DNA of 64,000 nucleotides. It comes from Phycisphaeraceae bacterium D3-23 (GTDB taxonomy: Bacteria > Planctomycetota > Phycisphaerae > Phycisphaerales > Phycisphaeraceae). The position numbers and the translations under genes were made by a program. The DNA is taken from positions 3,472,001 through 3,536,000 of the forward strand of contig CP114179.1 of NCBI GenBank assembly GCA_039555135.1. Direction: 5' to 3'. The notes under the pieces are model-generated. The model was not told the origin of the DNA. It did not search any database and saw only the letters and a program-made list of their open reading frames with translations. Below, piece after piece: positions 1 through 9,078 of this stretch (positions within the stretch are counted from its first letter, which is position 1; every line of letters begins with the position of its first letter).

Positions 1-91
1 CACCCGGCACGCCAGTCGGCGCGGGAGCGGATTCATCGACGACTGGGCGGTAGCCTGTCGTCGGTTCCGGGATGTTATGGATCGATGACAT
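1..91 (-). CDS. start of an unidentified gene, cut by the window edge
   Basis: An ATG at 91 (minus) opens a frame that stays open to the window edge, giving about 30 residues starting MSSIHNIPEPTT. An AGAGG sequence sits four bases before the ATG, a plausible ribosome binding site. It follows the gene at 222-1304 in the same direction, so it could be the next gene of the same operon. The visible residues match no family I recognise. The call rests only on the start context and the open frame. Confidence 0.35.
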   Translation of the reverse strand, partial: MSSIHNIPEPTTGYRPVVDESAPAPTGVPG

Positions 92-221
92 CGGGCCTCT
101 GGTGATAACTCCAGTACCTCTCGATATCGGCTGGTTCGCGGGCGAAAAACAGTGTTGGCCGCCCCGGCCGGGCGGCGACTGCCGGGCATTTCACGCGGTC
201 GTAACGCTTGTGCCGGTTGTG

Positions 222-1304
222 TTAGCCACGCCGCCGTGGTGCGTACCGGCGCATGGTTTGGCAGCTCATGACGTAGCTCAGCACCGATTCTGCGCCCTGG
301 TTCTGGTTGACCGCAGTTGGCGTGAGCCCGTCTTGGCACCCGCCGGTCTCGGGGTGGATGAGTGGAATCGCCAAGTCGTTCTGGCCGTGGAACCAGCCAA
401 GGCAGCGTTCGGCGTGGGCGAGCCAAGCACGGTCTTGCGTGGCGTCGTAGGCCGCGGCACAGGCGTCGATGAGCGCGGCGGCTTCGAGCGGCTGCTGGTC
501 GAATCGCGCAGGCGGGGTCGGCGCTGCGCCGGTGGATCTGCTGTACCACCCGTCGTTGCCGATGATCCGTAGGTGGCCGGTGTCGGGGTGGGTCTGGATG
601 TGCATCAGCCAAGTGAGCGACGCCAGCCCGATCGCGGTGTACTCGTCGCGTCGGAGGAGCTGGCCGGCGCGAAGCATCGCGAGCGGGAGGCGGGCGTTGT
701 CGTAGGTCACGGTCGGCTCCCACCAGGGCCAGTCCGGCACCTGATACGCCTGATAAGCACGTGTCAGTTGGTCGACATGATGCGCGAGCCGCTGCTGCGT
801 TACAGTGTCGTCCTGCCCCATCGGTGTCCGTGTCCACGCGTCTAGCGCAAGCGTTAAAAACGCCCAGGTACGCAGCGAATCGAGCGCGTGTGTTGTCGGC
901 AGCGCCTCGAGAAACGCCTTGCCCGCCAGCGCACGCTGATGCGCTAGTGGCGCTTCAGAGGCCGTGACCGCGAGGGACCACAGCGCCCGCCCCTGCGCAT
1001 CGTTGCTCCCCACCGGTTCGAGCCAGCGCCGCTCGTAGCCCATGAAGTTGCGCACCCGATGCGTCTCGGGGTCGATCGCATATGCGACGAACGTGAGATA
1101 GCGGTTGATGAGGGCTTCGACGCCAGGCGTACCCGCGGGGTGCTCGTCGGGCCGTAGGCGGACCGCGATGATCAATGCACGTGCATTATCATCGACGCAG
1201 TAGCCGTGGTTGGGATCGGGCAGCGCGAGCCGAGCATGCTGGAAGATCCCGGTGTCGTCGGTCAGCGTGAGCATCTGCCGGATGTCGATGGCGGGGTTGG
1301 TCAT
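222..1304 (-). CDS. alpha/alpha-barrel glycosyltransferase-associated protein
   Basis: A 360-residue protein beginning MTNPAIDIRQML. It has motifs of the helical-barrel proteins found as C-terminal domains of, or beside, family 4 glycosyltransferases and mannoside phosphorylases: CVDDNARAL near residue 37, ERRW near 90, NDAQGRALW near 100, and NQGAESVLSY near the C terminus. The family is usually predicted to act on polysaccharide or glycans, but the exact reaction is unknown. A longer frame starts at 1352; the ATG at 1304 is preferred because conserved sequence begins there. There is no signal peptide, so it is probably cytoplasmic. It is divergent from the c-di-GMP gene at 1587. Confidence 0.62.
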   Translation of the reverse strand: MTNPAIDIRQMLTLTDDTGIFQHARLALPDPNHGYCVDDNARALIIAVRLRPDEHPAGTPGVEALINRYLTFVAYAIDPETHRVRNFMGYERRWLEPVGSNDAQGRALWSLAVTASEAPLAHQRALAGKAFLEALPTTHALDSLRTWAFLTLALDAWTRTPMGQDDTVTQQRLAHHVDQLTRAYQAYQVPDWPWWEPTVTYDNARLPLAMLRAGQLLRRDEYTAIGLASLTWLMHIQTHPDTGHLRIIGNDGWYSRSTGAAPTPPARFDQQPLEAAALIDACAAAYDATQDRAWLAHAERCLGWFHGQNDLAIPLIHPETGGCQDGLTPTAVNQNQGAESVLSYVMSCQTMRRYAPRRRG

Positions 1305-1586
1305 CGTTGTTTCACCGCGTGCTGCGCCGGGCTGGACCTGCGTGGTGGGCATCGGTGTTCCAAGCCAAGATCGGTCCGTGTGTCATAGCGAGGAGAAAAT
1401 CGTGGCCGATAACTTTTTCCCGGCATAACCGCACACCCTAGGGCAATCCTTAGTTTTTTGTGACTGGCGACTAGAGTTGCTCCCCGATCTTTTCGATCAG
1501 GTGTTTACCGGGGGGGGACATCGCGAGCGAAGCCTGTCCTCAATCTGTGCTGAACCATAGCGTGGCATGAGCCGCAGGAGTTTGTG
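1305..1586. promoter_or_regulatory. divergent intergenic region
   Basis: This 280-base space lies between two divergent genes and must hold promoters for both. It contains the short palindrome CCCTAGGG near 1437-1444 and a T-rich patch near 1451. I see no convincing -35/-10 pair and no full riboswitch. Confidence 0.3.
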
Positions 1587-3647
1587 ATGTCGATGACCTC
1601 GTTGGGTGGGGACCTTAAAGGTAGCGTTAGGAATCTGACACAGGAACGCGTGCTCGCTTGCGAGTCCCTGCCGACGCTGCCGACGGTGGCGATGGAACTG
1701 CTGCAGAAGACCAGCAACCCGGACGTCGCGATCAACGAGATCGCAGAGCTCATCCAGAGCGACCCCGGGCTTGCGGGCAAAGTGCTCAAGACCGTGAACT
1801 CGAGTTTCTACGGCCTGCCCAAGCCCTGCCCGTCGATCGATCGGGCGATCGGGATGCTCGGGCTGAGGGCGGTCAAGTCGCTGGTGCTGGGTTTCAGCAT
1901 GGTCAACCTGTCGCAGGACGTGAGCGATGGGTTCGACATGGCGATGTTCTGGCGCAGGACCATCATCGCGGCCGCGGGCGCACGGCAGGTGGCGACGCTG
2001 GCAAAGACGTGCGAGCCCGACGAGGCCTTCGCCGCCGCGTTGTTCCAGGACATGGGGATGCTTGCGATCTTCGTGACCGAGCCCGAGGCATATTCTGCGA
2101 TGGTGGATCACGCGGGCGTCTTCCACAACAATCTGTACAAGGCCGAGCAGAAGCAGCTCGGCTTCGACCATGCGACGATCGGTGCGGAGCTCGCCAAGCG
2201 TTGGCGGATGCCCGATCAGATCGTCGAGGCCATCCGCCACCACCATCGGGCCGAAGAAGCGGAAGACCACACCGAGGTGGTGCGGGTTGTCGCGCTGGGC
2301 GTGCTCGCCGCGCGGTGTGTCGTCGAAGAGGGAGAAGGCCCTGCCTTCTCTGAACTCTTGGAGAAAGCCAACGGGTGGTACGGCTGGCACCCGCAAGACC
2401 TGACCGCGATCATTGAGAAGACCACGGCCGCGAGTAAGGAGGTCGCCCGGCTCCTGGGCCAGGGGATCGGCGAGATGCCGGACCCCCAGCAACTGCTTGC
2501 AACCGCGAACCAACGGCTGGTTGAACAACAGATCATGGTCCAGCGAGAGTCGGAGGGATTCCAGAAGCAGGCCGAGCAATACGAACAAGCCGCGACGACC
2601 GACGGGCTGACCGGCATCGCCAACCGCAAGCGCTTCGACGATGTCGCTGAAGAGGCGATGGCGACGGCGACCGGCTCGGGCCAACCGATCGCAGTTCTTT
2701 TCAGCGACGCCGACAAGTTCAAGTTTGTCAACGATACCTATGGGCACCACGCGGGCGACCTCGTCCTCATTGAGCTGGCCAACCGGCTTGTTCAGACGGT
2801 TGGTGCGCAAGGGACCGTCTGCCGGTATGGCGGGGAAGAGTTCGCCATCGTCCTGCCCGGTGCAACTTTAGAAACCGCAACCCAGGTCGGTGAGGCCATG
2901 CGACGCGCGATCGCCGATCGGCCGTTCGAGCTGGCCGACGTGCCAGACTGCCCGGACGAGCTGCCACGCACCGTGAGTGTGGGGGTAGCGGCCTGGGCAC
3001 CGGGTCTGCCGCAGGTTTCTGCGCAGGAGCTCGTTCAGCGTGCAGACAAGGCCGTGTACCTCGCGAAAGAGAGTGGCCGCAACAACGTGAAGCGGTGGGG
3101 CGTGGACCTGGGCGATGGGATCCCCGCTCCCGCGGTATCAACCGCCCCCGCACCAGCCGTGCCCACCACTGCGCCGATCGCATCAACGCAATCGAACAAC
3201 ACCGACGGCGACGAGATGATCCCCGACCTGAGCCCGGACGCCGGCCCCAAACATGTCCTGGTCGTCGAAGACGACGCGCTCGCCTCTCGCCTGATGAAGA
3301 TGCACTTCGAGAAACACAGCGAGGTGCAAGCCAAGATCGCAGGGGACGGCCGCGAAGCGGTCCAGATGCTCCGAGATGCCCAGCGTCCGGGACAGTCGCT
3401 GCCCGACCTGATCGTGTGCGACGTGAACATGCCCGGGTTTACCGGGCTCCAGATCCTCAAAGCGCTCAAGGCAAACCCTGTTTTCAGCTCAATCCCGATC
3501 GTGATGGTTACGGCGACCGAAGACGGTGAGGCCCGACAAGCCTGCCAGGACGCGGGCGCAATGGGTGTCTTCAGCAAGACCGCGATCAGTGAGACGATGG
3601 AGACATGGTGCCAGTCGATGCTCTCTGCCCTTAAGCTGGCGAGCTAA
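1587..3647 (+). CDS. HDOD-GGDEF-REC signalling protein (diguanylate cyclase)
   Basis: A 686-residue cytoplasmic protein. An HDOD domain occupies roughly residues 27-220 (LPTLPTVAMELL; AIGMLGLRAVKSL). A GGDEF domain covers about 335-510, with TDGLTGIANR, the metal-site stretch FSDADKF and the active-site variant GGEEF near 415, so it should make c-di-GMP from GTP. A receiver domain follows at about 553-680, with the acidic pair VVEDD, phospho-acceptor Asp in CDVNMPG (about 612) and a conserved Lys in FSKT. The RxxD inhibitory site normally five residues before GG(D/E)EF is absent. The REC domain is C-terminal, the reverse of WspR/PleD. CAGGAG at 1575-1580 fits the ATG at 1587; a GTG at 1584 is possible. 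Confidence 0.88.
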   Translation: MSMTSLGGDLKGSVRNLTQERVLACESLPTLPTVAMELLQKTSNPDVAINEIAELIQSDPGLAGKVLKTVNSSFYGLPKPCPSIDRAIGMLGLRAVKSLVLGFSMVNLSQDVSDGFDMAMFWRRTIIAAAGARQVATLAKTCEPDEAFAAALFQDMGMLAIFVTEPEAYSAMVDHAGVFHNNLYKAEQKQLGFDHATIGAELAKRWRMPDQIVEAIRHHHRAEEAEDHTEVVRVVALGVLAARCVVEEGEGPAFSELLEKANGWYGWHPQDLTAIIEKTTAASKEVARLLGQGIGEMPDPQQLLATANQRLVEQQIMVQRESEGFQKQAEQYEQAATTDGLTGIANRKRFDDVAEEAMATATGSGQPIAVLFSDADKFKFVNDTYGHHAGDLVLIELANRLVQTVGAQGTVCRYGGEEFAIVLPGATLETATQVGEAMRRAIADRPFELADVPDCPDELPRTVSVGVAAWAPGLPQVSAQELVQRADKAVYLAKESGRNNVKRWGVDLGDGIPAPAVSTAPAPAVPTTAPIASTQSNNTDGDEMIPDLSPDAGPKHVLVVEDDALASRLMKMHFEKHSEVQAKIAGDGREAVQMLRDAQRPGQSLPDLIVCDVNMPGFTGLQILKALKANPVFSSIPIVMVTATEDGEARQACQDAGAMGVFSKTAISETMETWCQSMLSALKLAS

Positions 3648-3666
3648 GACGACGATGTGAGTCTAG

Positions 3667-4554
3667 ATGCACCGACGCACCGTTGTAATTTCGGATACCC
3701 ACCTCGCCGGCGACGGCCGAGGCGCACGCAGCGCCGAAGCGCTCCGCCCGTTGTGGCAGGGTGCCGATGAATTGATCGTCAATGGCGATTTCGCCGAGCT
3801 ATCGGACGCACGCTGGCGCGGGTCGGCCGCGCGTCAGATCCTCAAGATCGGCGAGCTCTGCGAGGAAGACGGCGTCCGCCTTACCTTCCTCTCAGGCAAC
3901 CACGACCCACTCATCACCGACCGGCGGTATCTCCGCCTACACGGCGGCGAAATCTTCCTGACCCACGGCGATATGCTGCACCCATCGATCTCGCCTTGGG
4001 TCCGCGATGCCGGAAAGCTCCGCGCACTGCACCACGATGCGATCGCCAGCCTCGACCCGCAGCAGCGCGGCGGACTGGATGAGCAGGCCAACGTGGTCCA
4101 GCACGTCTCGGGACAAAAGTGGGATTACCTCGCAGAAAAGAACGGGCACGAGACCCGCAAGGTGAAACGTCTGGTGCGCCACGCAGGCACCTGCGCACGG
4201 GTTCTTTGGTTCTGGCACCGCCTGCCCCGGCTGGCGGCGGACTTCGCCGACCGATATGCGCCCGAAGCACGCTTCTTCATCTTCGGCCACTTCCACCGTG
4301 CCGGCGTCTGGCACATCGGCGGCCGAACCATCATCAACACAGGATCGTTCCACGCGCCACGCCGACCCCACGCCGTGGTCATCGAGGGCGGGCAGATGGC
4401 CCTACACCGCATCGCATTCAATCCCGCCGGCCACACGCTGATCGATAAGCCCCGCGCGGTCTTCCCGCTCAATACGCCCGCGCAGGCCGAGGCGATCCCC
4501 GCACGTCTGACACGCGCCGACCGCCCCCGCAAGAGCAAGAGCTCCGCGGCGTAA
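3667..4554 (+). CDS. calcineurin-like metallophosphoesterase (LpxH-like)
   Basis: A 295-residue protein with the dinuclear metal-site motifs in order: DTH near residue 10, GDF near 41, GNHD near 78, THGD near 100 and GHFH near 217. This pattern is that of UDP-2,3-diacylglucosamine pyrophosphatase-like enzymes and related phosphoesterases. A role in lipid A synthesis is possible but the true substrate cannot be read from sequence. It begins 19 bases after the c-di-GMP gene, so may be co-transcribed with it. The C-terminal 30 residues are basic. No signal peptide is seen. Confidence 0.75.
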   Translation: MHRRTVVISDTHLAGDGRGARSAEALRPLWQGADELIVNGDFAELSDARWRGSAARQILKIGELCEEDGVRLTFLSGNHDPLITDRRYLRLHGGEIFLTHGDMLHPSISPWVRDAGKLRALHHDAIASLDPQQRGGLDEQANVVQHVSGQKWDYLAEKNGHETRKVKRLVRHAGTCARVLWFWHRLPRLAADFADRYAPEARFFIFGHFHRAGVWHIGGRTIINTGSFHAPRRPHAVVIEGGQMALHRIAFNPAGHTLIDKPRAVFPLNTPAQAEAIPARLTRADRPRKSKSSAA

Positions 4555-4708
4555 ACTCCGGGGCACCCATCAAGTCAATCACAGATCAACCGCGGCAGCT
4601 GGCGGCTGAGCGCCCGCGCGATCATATCTCAACACAACAACGCACACGCGATAACAACCGACGGAGCCGGTGATTCCATCTCGCGTCGATTGTGTGAGAG
4701 CCGTCCGC
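4555..4708. other. convergent intergenic space
   Basis: This separates two convergent genes. It contains the GC-rich partial inverted repeat GCAGCTGGCGGCTGAGCGCC near 4594-4613, which could assist termination, but there is no T-tract. No gene is seen. Confidence 0.25.
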
Positions 4709-6313
4709 CTACGCCGCCTGGCTGGCGAGGCCTTCGTGGTAGCGCACAAGCTCGTCGAACTTCGTGAAGTCCAGCGCGACAAACGGCCCAGTCAGCCGCG
4801 GGTCGAACTGCGAGCCCGAGCAGCGCACGATCTCCGCCAGCACCTTGTCACGCGGCATCGCCTGACGGTACGAGCGTGTCGAGCTCATCGCGTCGAACGT
4901 ATCCGCGACCGCGAGGATGCGGCCGTAGAGCGGGATGTTCTCCCCCGCGATCCGGTCGGGGTAGCCTCGGCCGTCCCAGCGTTCGTGATGGTAGAGCACG
5001 CCGTCGAGGACATCCTCCATCTTCGGGATGCCCTTGAGGATGTTGTAGCCGATGCGCGGATGGAGCTTGATCTGCTCGTACTCTTCGTCGGTCAGTTTGC
5101 CGGTCTTGCACAGGACCGCCTCGGGGACACCGATCTTGCCCACGTCGTGGACGAGCCCGGCGATCCGGATGCGCTCGACTTCCTGTTCTTCGAGGCCGAT
5201 CGCGCGGGCGAGCTCGACCCCGAGGTGGGCGACACGGTCCGAGTGGCCGTAGGTGTACGGGTCTTTGGCGTCCAGTGCGGTGGAGACCGCTTCGAGCGTG
5301 CCGATAAACATCATTTGTTGCTCGTTGAATCGGGCTGCGTTTTCGTGGAAGGTGCCCAGGAAGGCGGCGATCGCATCGACCAGTTGCGTGTCGCTGCTCG
5401 TCGCTTCGGGGTCGATCCCGGTCTTGCCGCCCGCCAGCACAGCGCCGATGACGCGGCCGTCGTGCTGGATCGGGTCGAGGATAATTTCGCTCTGCGCAAG
5501 GTCCGCCAGCGGGTGCTCGCCGAGCTGAAGCAGCTTGCTCCATCGGTCCTCGCGCCAGCCCTGGGTCAGCTCTTCAAGCAGTTTTTTGAATTGGTCGCGG
5601 TCGCCGGGCAGGTCGCCGGCCACCAGGCACTGGCCCGACAACTCGGGCACACTCTGATTGCTGGCTCGGAAGAACGCCGAGACCCAGCCGAATTCCTGCG
5701 TCTCCAGCAGCTGTGTACAGACCGATTGCGCGATCAGCTGCGGCGAATCCAGCGAGCTCAGCGATCGGCCAAGCCGGTACAGGAGCGTAATATTTTCATA
5801 GTTTTGCCCGAGCTGTTCGGTCAGGTCCTCGGCCGCAAAGTTGCCGTGGTCCACACGACGCAGGTCTGCGAGGTTCCAGGCCAGCGTCTGCGACAAGGTC
5901 GCATGTGCACCGGCTGCATGACGCGGTGTCGTTGCAAGCGTCTCCCGTAACGCCGCGGCGTCTAACCCATCGGCTTCGCATCGCTCGGCAAAACCCGCGT
6001 CGATATCCGCCTCATCATTCAGTGTGAGGACGCCAATGCGGTCGCCGGTGCCCATCTCGTCATCGACCAGGAGCAGGAACACGCCCGGTTCCAACACAGC
6101 GGGTTCTTCCGAGTCGTCACTCAGCGCTTTCGCGACGGCCTTCATCAAAGGCGCGCGTGTCAGCCAGGCACGCAGCGGCGTGTCGTCGACCACCGAGCAC
6201 ACCAGGCCTTCGGTGGCATCCGTGCGATACACCACCAGCCCCAGTGAGTGGCAGCGCTGCTCGAACTGCGTTGACGCGAGGTCGGTGTATGTGCGGTTAA
6301 GGCTGCCTTGCAT
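4709..6313 (-). CDS. GAF-HD-GYP domain cyclic-di-GMP phosphodiesterase
   Basis: A 534-residue protein. The first 165 residues are unassigned, about 175-330 resembles a GAF sensor domain, and 340-530 is an HD-GYP domain. Catalytic signatures are intact: HSDRVAH, HDVGKIG (about 389), HPRIGYNIL, HHERWDGRGYP (about 442-452) and ADTFDAMSSTRSYR. It is therefore expected to hydrolyse c-di-GMP. It lies 24 bases downstream of a single-domain receiver gene, an arrangement in which the receiver may control the phosphodiesterase. With the GGDEF protein at 1587 it forms an opposed synthesis/degradation pair beside a pilus-type operon. Confidence 0.88.
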   Translation of the reverse strand: MQGSLNRTYTDLASTQFEQRCHSLGLVVYRTDATEGLVCSVVDDTPLRAWLTRAPLMKAVAKALSDDSEEPAVLEPGVFLLLVDDEMGTGDRIGVLTLNDEADIDAGFAERCEADGLDAAALRETLATTPRHAAGAHATLSQTLAWNLADLRRVDHGNFAAEDLTEQLGQNYENITLLYRLGRSLSSLDSPQLIAQSVCTQLLETQEFGWVSAFFRASNQSVPELSGQCLVAGDLPGDRDQFKKLLEELTQGWREDRWSKLLQLGEHPLADLAQSEIILDPIQHDGRVIGAVLAGGKTGIDPEATSSDTQLVDAIAAFLGTFHENAARFNEQQMMFIGTLEAVSTALDAKDPYTYGHSDRVAHLGVELARAIGLEEQEVERIRIAGLVHDVGKIGVPEAVLCKTGKLTDEEYEQIKLHPRIGYNILKGIPKMEDVLDGVLYHHERWDGRGYPDRIAGENIPLYGRILAVADTFDAMSSTRSYRQAMPRDKVLAEIVRCSGSQFDPRLTGPFVALDFTKFDELVRYHEGLASQAA

Positions 6314-6337
6314 GATGCATGGGTCCGCTTGACATGT

Positions 6338-6745
6338 TTACTGCAACTGCTCCTGGACGTTGTCCAGAAGCTGACGCGGGCTGAAAGGTTTATCCATCAC
6401 GAGCCGGATGCCGGTTTGTGCAAGCTCTGCCAGGCCGATCTTGTGGCCGCGAGCAGTGAGCAGGATGATCGGGATCTGGGCCGTCTCTTCGTTTTTACTC
6501 AGAGTCTGACTCATCTCGAAGCCAGACATCACGGGCATCTGGAAGTCGGTGACGATCAGAGCCGGGCGGTATTCGTTCGCCAACGCGAGCGCATCTTTGC
6601 CGTTGGTGGCCTCTAGGACGTTGAAGCCGGCCTTACGCAGCTTGCTTCCGACGAGGTGTCGGATGTGCGGCTCGTCGTCGGCGATCAGGATGGTATGGCC
6701 CGGTGCGTCCGTGCTGTTTGGCTGTGTTGAGGGTTGGGTCTGCAT
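6338..6745 (-). CDS. single-domain response regulator (CheY-like)
   Basis: A 135-residue receiver domain with no output domain. The acidic pair is in IADDEPHIR, the phospho-acceptor Asp is in VTDFQMPVMSG (about 67), the Thr is in LLTARG and the Lys is in MDKPFSP (about 118). It is the first gene of a two-gene unit with the HD-GYP gene. It is divergent from the histidine kinase gene at 6893, which may be its phosphodonor; that pairing is inferred from position only. Confidence 0.85.
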   Translation of the reverse strand: MQTQPSTQPNSTDAPGHTILIADDEPHIRHLVGSKLRKAGFNVLEATNGKDALALANEYRPALIVTDFQMPVMSGFEMSQTLSKNEETAQIPIILLTARGHKIGLAELAQTGIRLVMDKPFSPRQLLDNVQEQLQ

Positions 6746-6892
6746 GGCAATCCTTGTCTATCCCCACAACAGTATCGGCCATCGTAGTGGGGGGGTTTAT
6801 CCGCTAACACACTGCATTTACGGGTTTAGAATGGGTGTCCGATCACCGATATTGTCCAAGGCCGCTCTTTCCAAAGCCGGTCGGAGGCACCT
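6746..6892. promoter_or_regulatory. divergent promoter region between receiver gene and pilus operon
   Basis: This 147-base space must carry promoters for the receiver/HD-GYP pair and for the 13-kb kinase-pilus operon. A CGGAGG ribosome binding site at about 6882 precedes the ATG at 6893. No clear sigma-70 hexamers with correct spacing are visible. Confidence 0.35.
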
Positions 6893-8737
6893 ATGCAAAC
6901 GCAGGAAACGGTGGAAACACCGCAAGAAAACCAGCCGGAGGCCGCGAGCCCGGGCCGGGCCGAGGCCCTGACTTGGCCGATCGGGGCGGCGTTTCTTGGG
7001 CTACTGGTCGTGACGTTTGCCGTCGGAGTCTGGTGGATGTCGCGTTCCGCAGCAGAGCAAGCGCGCGAAGACGCGGTCGACCGCGCCGAAGCGTTGGCCG
7101 ATAATCTGTCCGCCACCGCCGAGCCATTGCTCGCGGCGGGCGAACTGTCCGCCGTCCGGCGGATGCTGAGCGAATCCGCTTTGCATAACACATTCGAGGT
7201 CTGCCAACTGACGCTCAGCGATGGCGCAACACTTGCTGACGCCGACCTGACGCGCCCTCAGATGACGGTGATGCCGGTGTCCTGGCCACAGGCGGAGCAG
7301 GCCGAGCCGGACACGCGCGTTGTCGCCAACCGTGTACACCTGATGCGTCCTGTCCCGGTCCCGGGCCAGGGCGAGGCGACGCTTCAGATCGAGATGCCGC
7401 TGCCCAACGCGAACGCCGCGCTGGGGCCAGCCTTACCCGGTGTCGGCGCGATCGGCGCGACAGGGTTGATCGGTATGCTCTTGCTCTACCGAAAACTGCG
7501 ATGCCGACTGGGCGTGCTCACGATGATCCGCGGCGCGCTCTGCGATGCAGGGCAGGGTGTCGAGCTGGATGCACTCCGGATGGACCCCCGATGGTCACAC
7601 GAAGCGATCGGCTGGAACCGGATCCTCGAGCAAAAGATTGCCCAAGAAGAGTCCCTCCTCGACCAACAACTCGATGGCCTAGGCCAGCGCACCGGCACAG
7701 GCGGCTCGCTCGAAGCGGGCTGTGACGGCCTGTGGCAAGGCCTCGTGGTGTTCGACGCGATGGGCAAACTCGCCTACGCCAACGGCGCGGGCTGCGCCGC
7801 GATGAGTTGGGACCGCGAAGAAGCTGTCGGCCGATCGCTGCGTGAACTGTCGCTCGACACCGAAGTCACCGAAGCCATCAGCGACGCATACTCGGGACAG
7901 GGCCCCGCACGGGTTGCGATCGAGCGTGAACAGGGCGAAGGCTCTGAAAATGTCCTGCGGTACAACATCCGGCCTGTCGGCAGCGGCGACACCGCGGGGG
8001 CGTTGATGGTGATCGAAGATATCACCCAGCAGCGTGTGGCCGAAGGCGCTCGGCACGATTTTGTGGCGCAGGCGACGCACGAGCTACGGACCCCGCTCAC
8101 CAATATCCGCATGTACCTCGAACAGGCTCAGGACGACGGCGCGGGCGACCCGGTGCTGATGGGCGAATGCTTGAACGTCATCGGGCGCGAGTCGCAGCGG
8201 CTCGAACGGCTGGTGAGCGAGATGCTTTCGGTCTCCGAGATCGAGGCCGGCGCGATCGAGCTTAAGCGTGACGATGTCCGGCTGGACGCGATGTTCCAGC
8301 AGGCCGAGTCGGACTACAGCGCGATGGCGGAAGAGAAAGAGATCGAGTTGACTTTCGATCTACCGCCCAAGCTGCCGGTTGTGCGAGGCGACCGCGACAA
8401 GCTCGCGGTGGTGATCCAGAACCTCCTGGGCAACGCGGTGAAGTACACACCCGAAGGCGGGGAGGTGCGCGTCAATGTAGAAGTCTCGGCGACACAGTTG
8501 ACGCTCGAAGTCACCGACACCGGAATCGGTATCAGCGAAGAAGACCAGCAGCGCGTGTTCGAAAAATTCACGCGTGCTAACGACCCACGCATCGGCGAGA
8601 TCACCGGGTCCGGGCTCGGCCTGGCGCTCGCGCGGGAGATCGTCCGGATGCACGGTGGCGAGATCACGGTCGAGTCGGTCATCAACGAGGGCAGCACGTT
8701 CAAGGCCGTGCTGCCGATCAAAGCGGATGGAGTCTAG
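6893..8737 (+). CDS. membrane sensor histidine kinase with PAS domain
   Basis: A 614-residue protein. One transmembrane segment lies at about 24-48 and a second at about 178-200, enclosing a periplasmic sensor of roughly 125 residues. A PAS-like domain at about 275-380 is followed by HisKA, with His396 in ATHELRTPL, and an HATPase domain with an N box (NLLGNAVKYTPEGG), G1 box (DTGIGIS) and G2 box (GSGLGLALA). Organisation resembles PhoR/ResE-type kinases. It is the first gene of the pilus operon: the STAS gene starts two bases after its stop. No DNA-binding partner is encoded here, so the receiver at 6338 is the nearest candidate. Confidence 0.85.
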   Translation: MQTQETVETPQENQPEAASPGRAEALTWPIGAAFLGLLVVTFAVGVWWMSRSAAEQAREDAVDRAEALADNLSATAEPLLAAGELSAVRRMLSESALHNTFEVCQLTLSDGATLADADLTRPQMTVMPVSWPQAEQAEPDTRVVANRVHLMRPVPVPGQGEATLQIEMPLPNANAALGPALPGVGAIGATGLIGMLLLYRKLRCRLGVLTMIRGALCDAGQGVELDALRMDPRWSHEAIGWNRILEQKIAQEESLLDQQLDGLGQRTGTGGSLEAGCDGLWQGLVVFDAMGKLAYANGAGCAAMSWDREEAVGRSLRELSLDTEVTEAISDAYSGQGPARVAIEREQGEGSENVLRYNIRPVGSGDTAGALMVIEDITQQRVAEGARHDFVAQATHELRTPLTNIRMYLEQAQDDGAGDPVLMGECLNVIGRESQRLERLVSEMLSVSEIEAGAIELKRDDVRLDAMFQQAESDYSAMAEEKEIELTFDLPPKLPVVRGDRDKLAVVIQNLLGNAVKYTPEGGEVRVNVEVSATQLTLEVTDTGIGISEEDQQRVFEKFTRANDPRIGEITGSGLGLALAREIVRMHGGEITVESVINEGSTFKAVLPIKADGV

Positions 8738-8739
8738 CG

Positions 8740-9078
8740 ATGCCTGCGCTGACGGAAATCAAACACGGCGCCGTTCAGGTGCTCCGCCCCGAAGGGCCTT
8801 TGGTCCTCGAGGATGCCGATACGCTGCGTAGCCGAGCGCTCGCCGCGGCGGGCCCGGCGCTTGGCCGGCTCGCGATCGATATGGTCGAGGCGAAGTATGT
8901 CGACAGCAACGGGCTGGAAGCCCTGCTCGATATTGCGGACCGTCTTGCCACCTGCGGGCAAACACTACGCCTGGTGAACATCACGCCGACGGTGCGCGAG
9001 GTGCTGGCGATCACCGGGCTCGCTCAGAAGTTCGAGTACTTCGAGGACACCAACAGCGCTGTGAGGAGTTTCCTTTGA
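8740..9078 (+). CDS. STAS-domain protein (anti-sigma factor antagonist type)
   Basis: A 112-residue single STAS domain. The conserved phosphorylatable serine is Ser56 in YVDSNGLEAL, as in SpoIIAA-like antagonists, which bind or release an anti-sigma or kinase partner. It sits between the kinase (two-base gap) and the secretion ATPase; its TGA stop overlaps the ATPase's TTG start (TTGA), so translation is probably coupled. The histidine kinase upstream has no anti-sigma kinase (RsbW) features, so a partner serine kinase would have to lie elsewhere. Confidence 0.82.
   Translation: MPALTEIKHGAVQVLRPEGPLVLEDADTLRSRALAAAGPALGRLAIDMVEAKYVDSNGLEALLDIADRLATCGQTLRLVNITPTVREVLAITGLAQKFEYFEDTNSAVRSFL

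Noticed and set aside
1420-1470. Possible c-di-GMP riboswitch before the GGDEF gene
   Set aside because: A piece resembling AGGGCAA is present, but no matching GGACGCAAAG part or paired stems follow.
4670-5950. A 426-residue plus frame
   Set aside because: Antisense to the HD-GYP gene, whose catalytic motifs are intact; no recognisable motifs in the plus frame.
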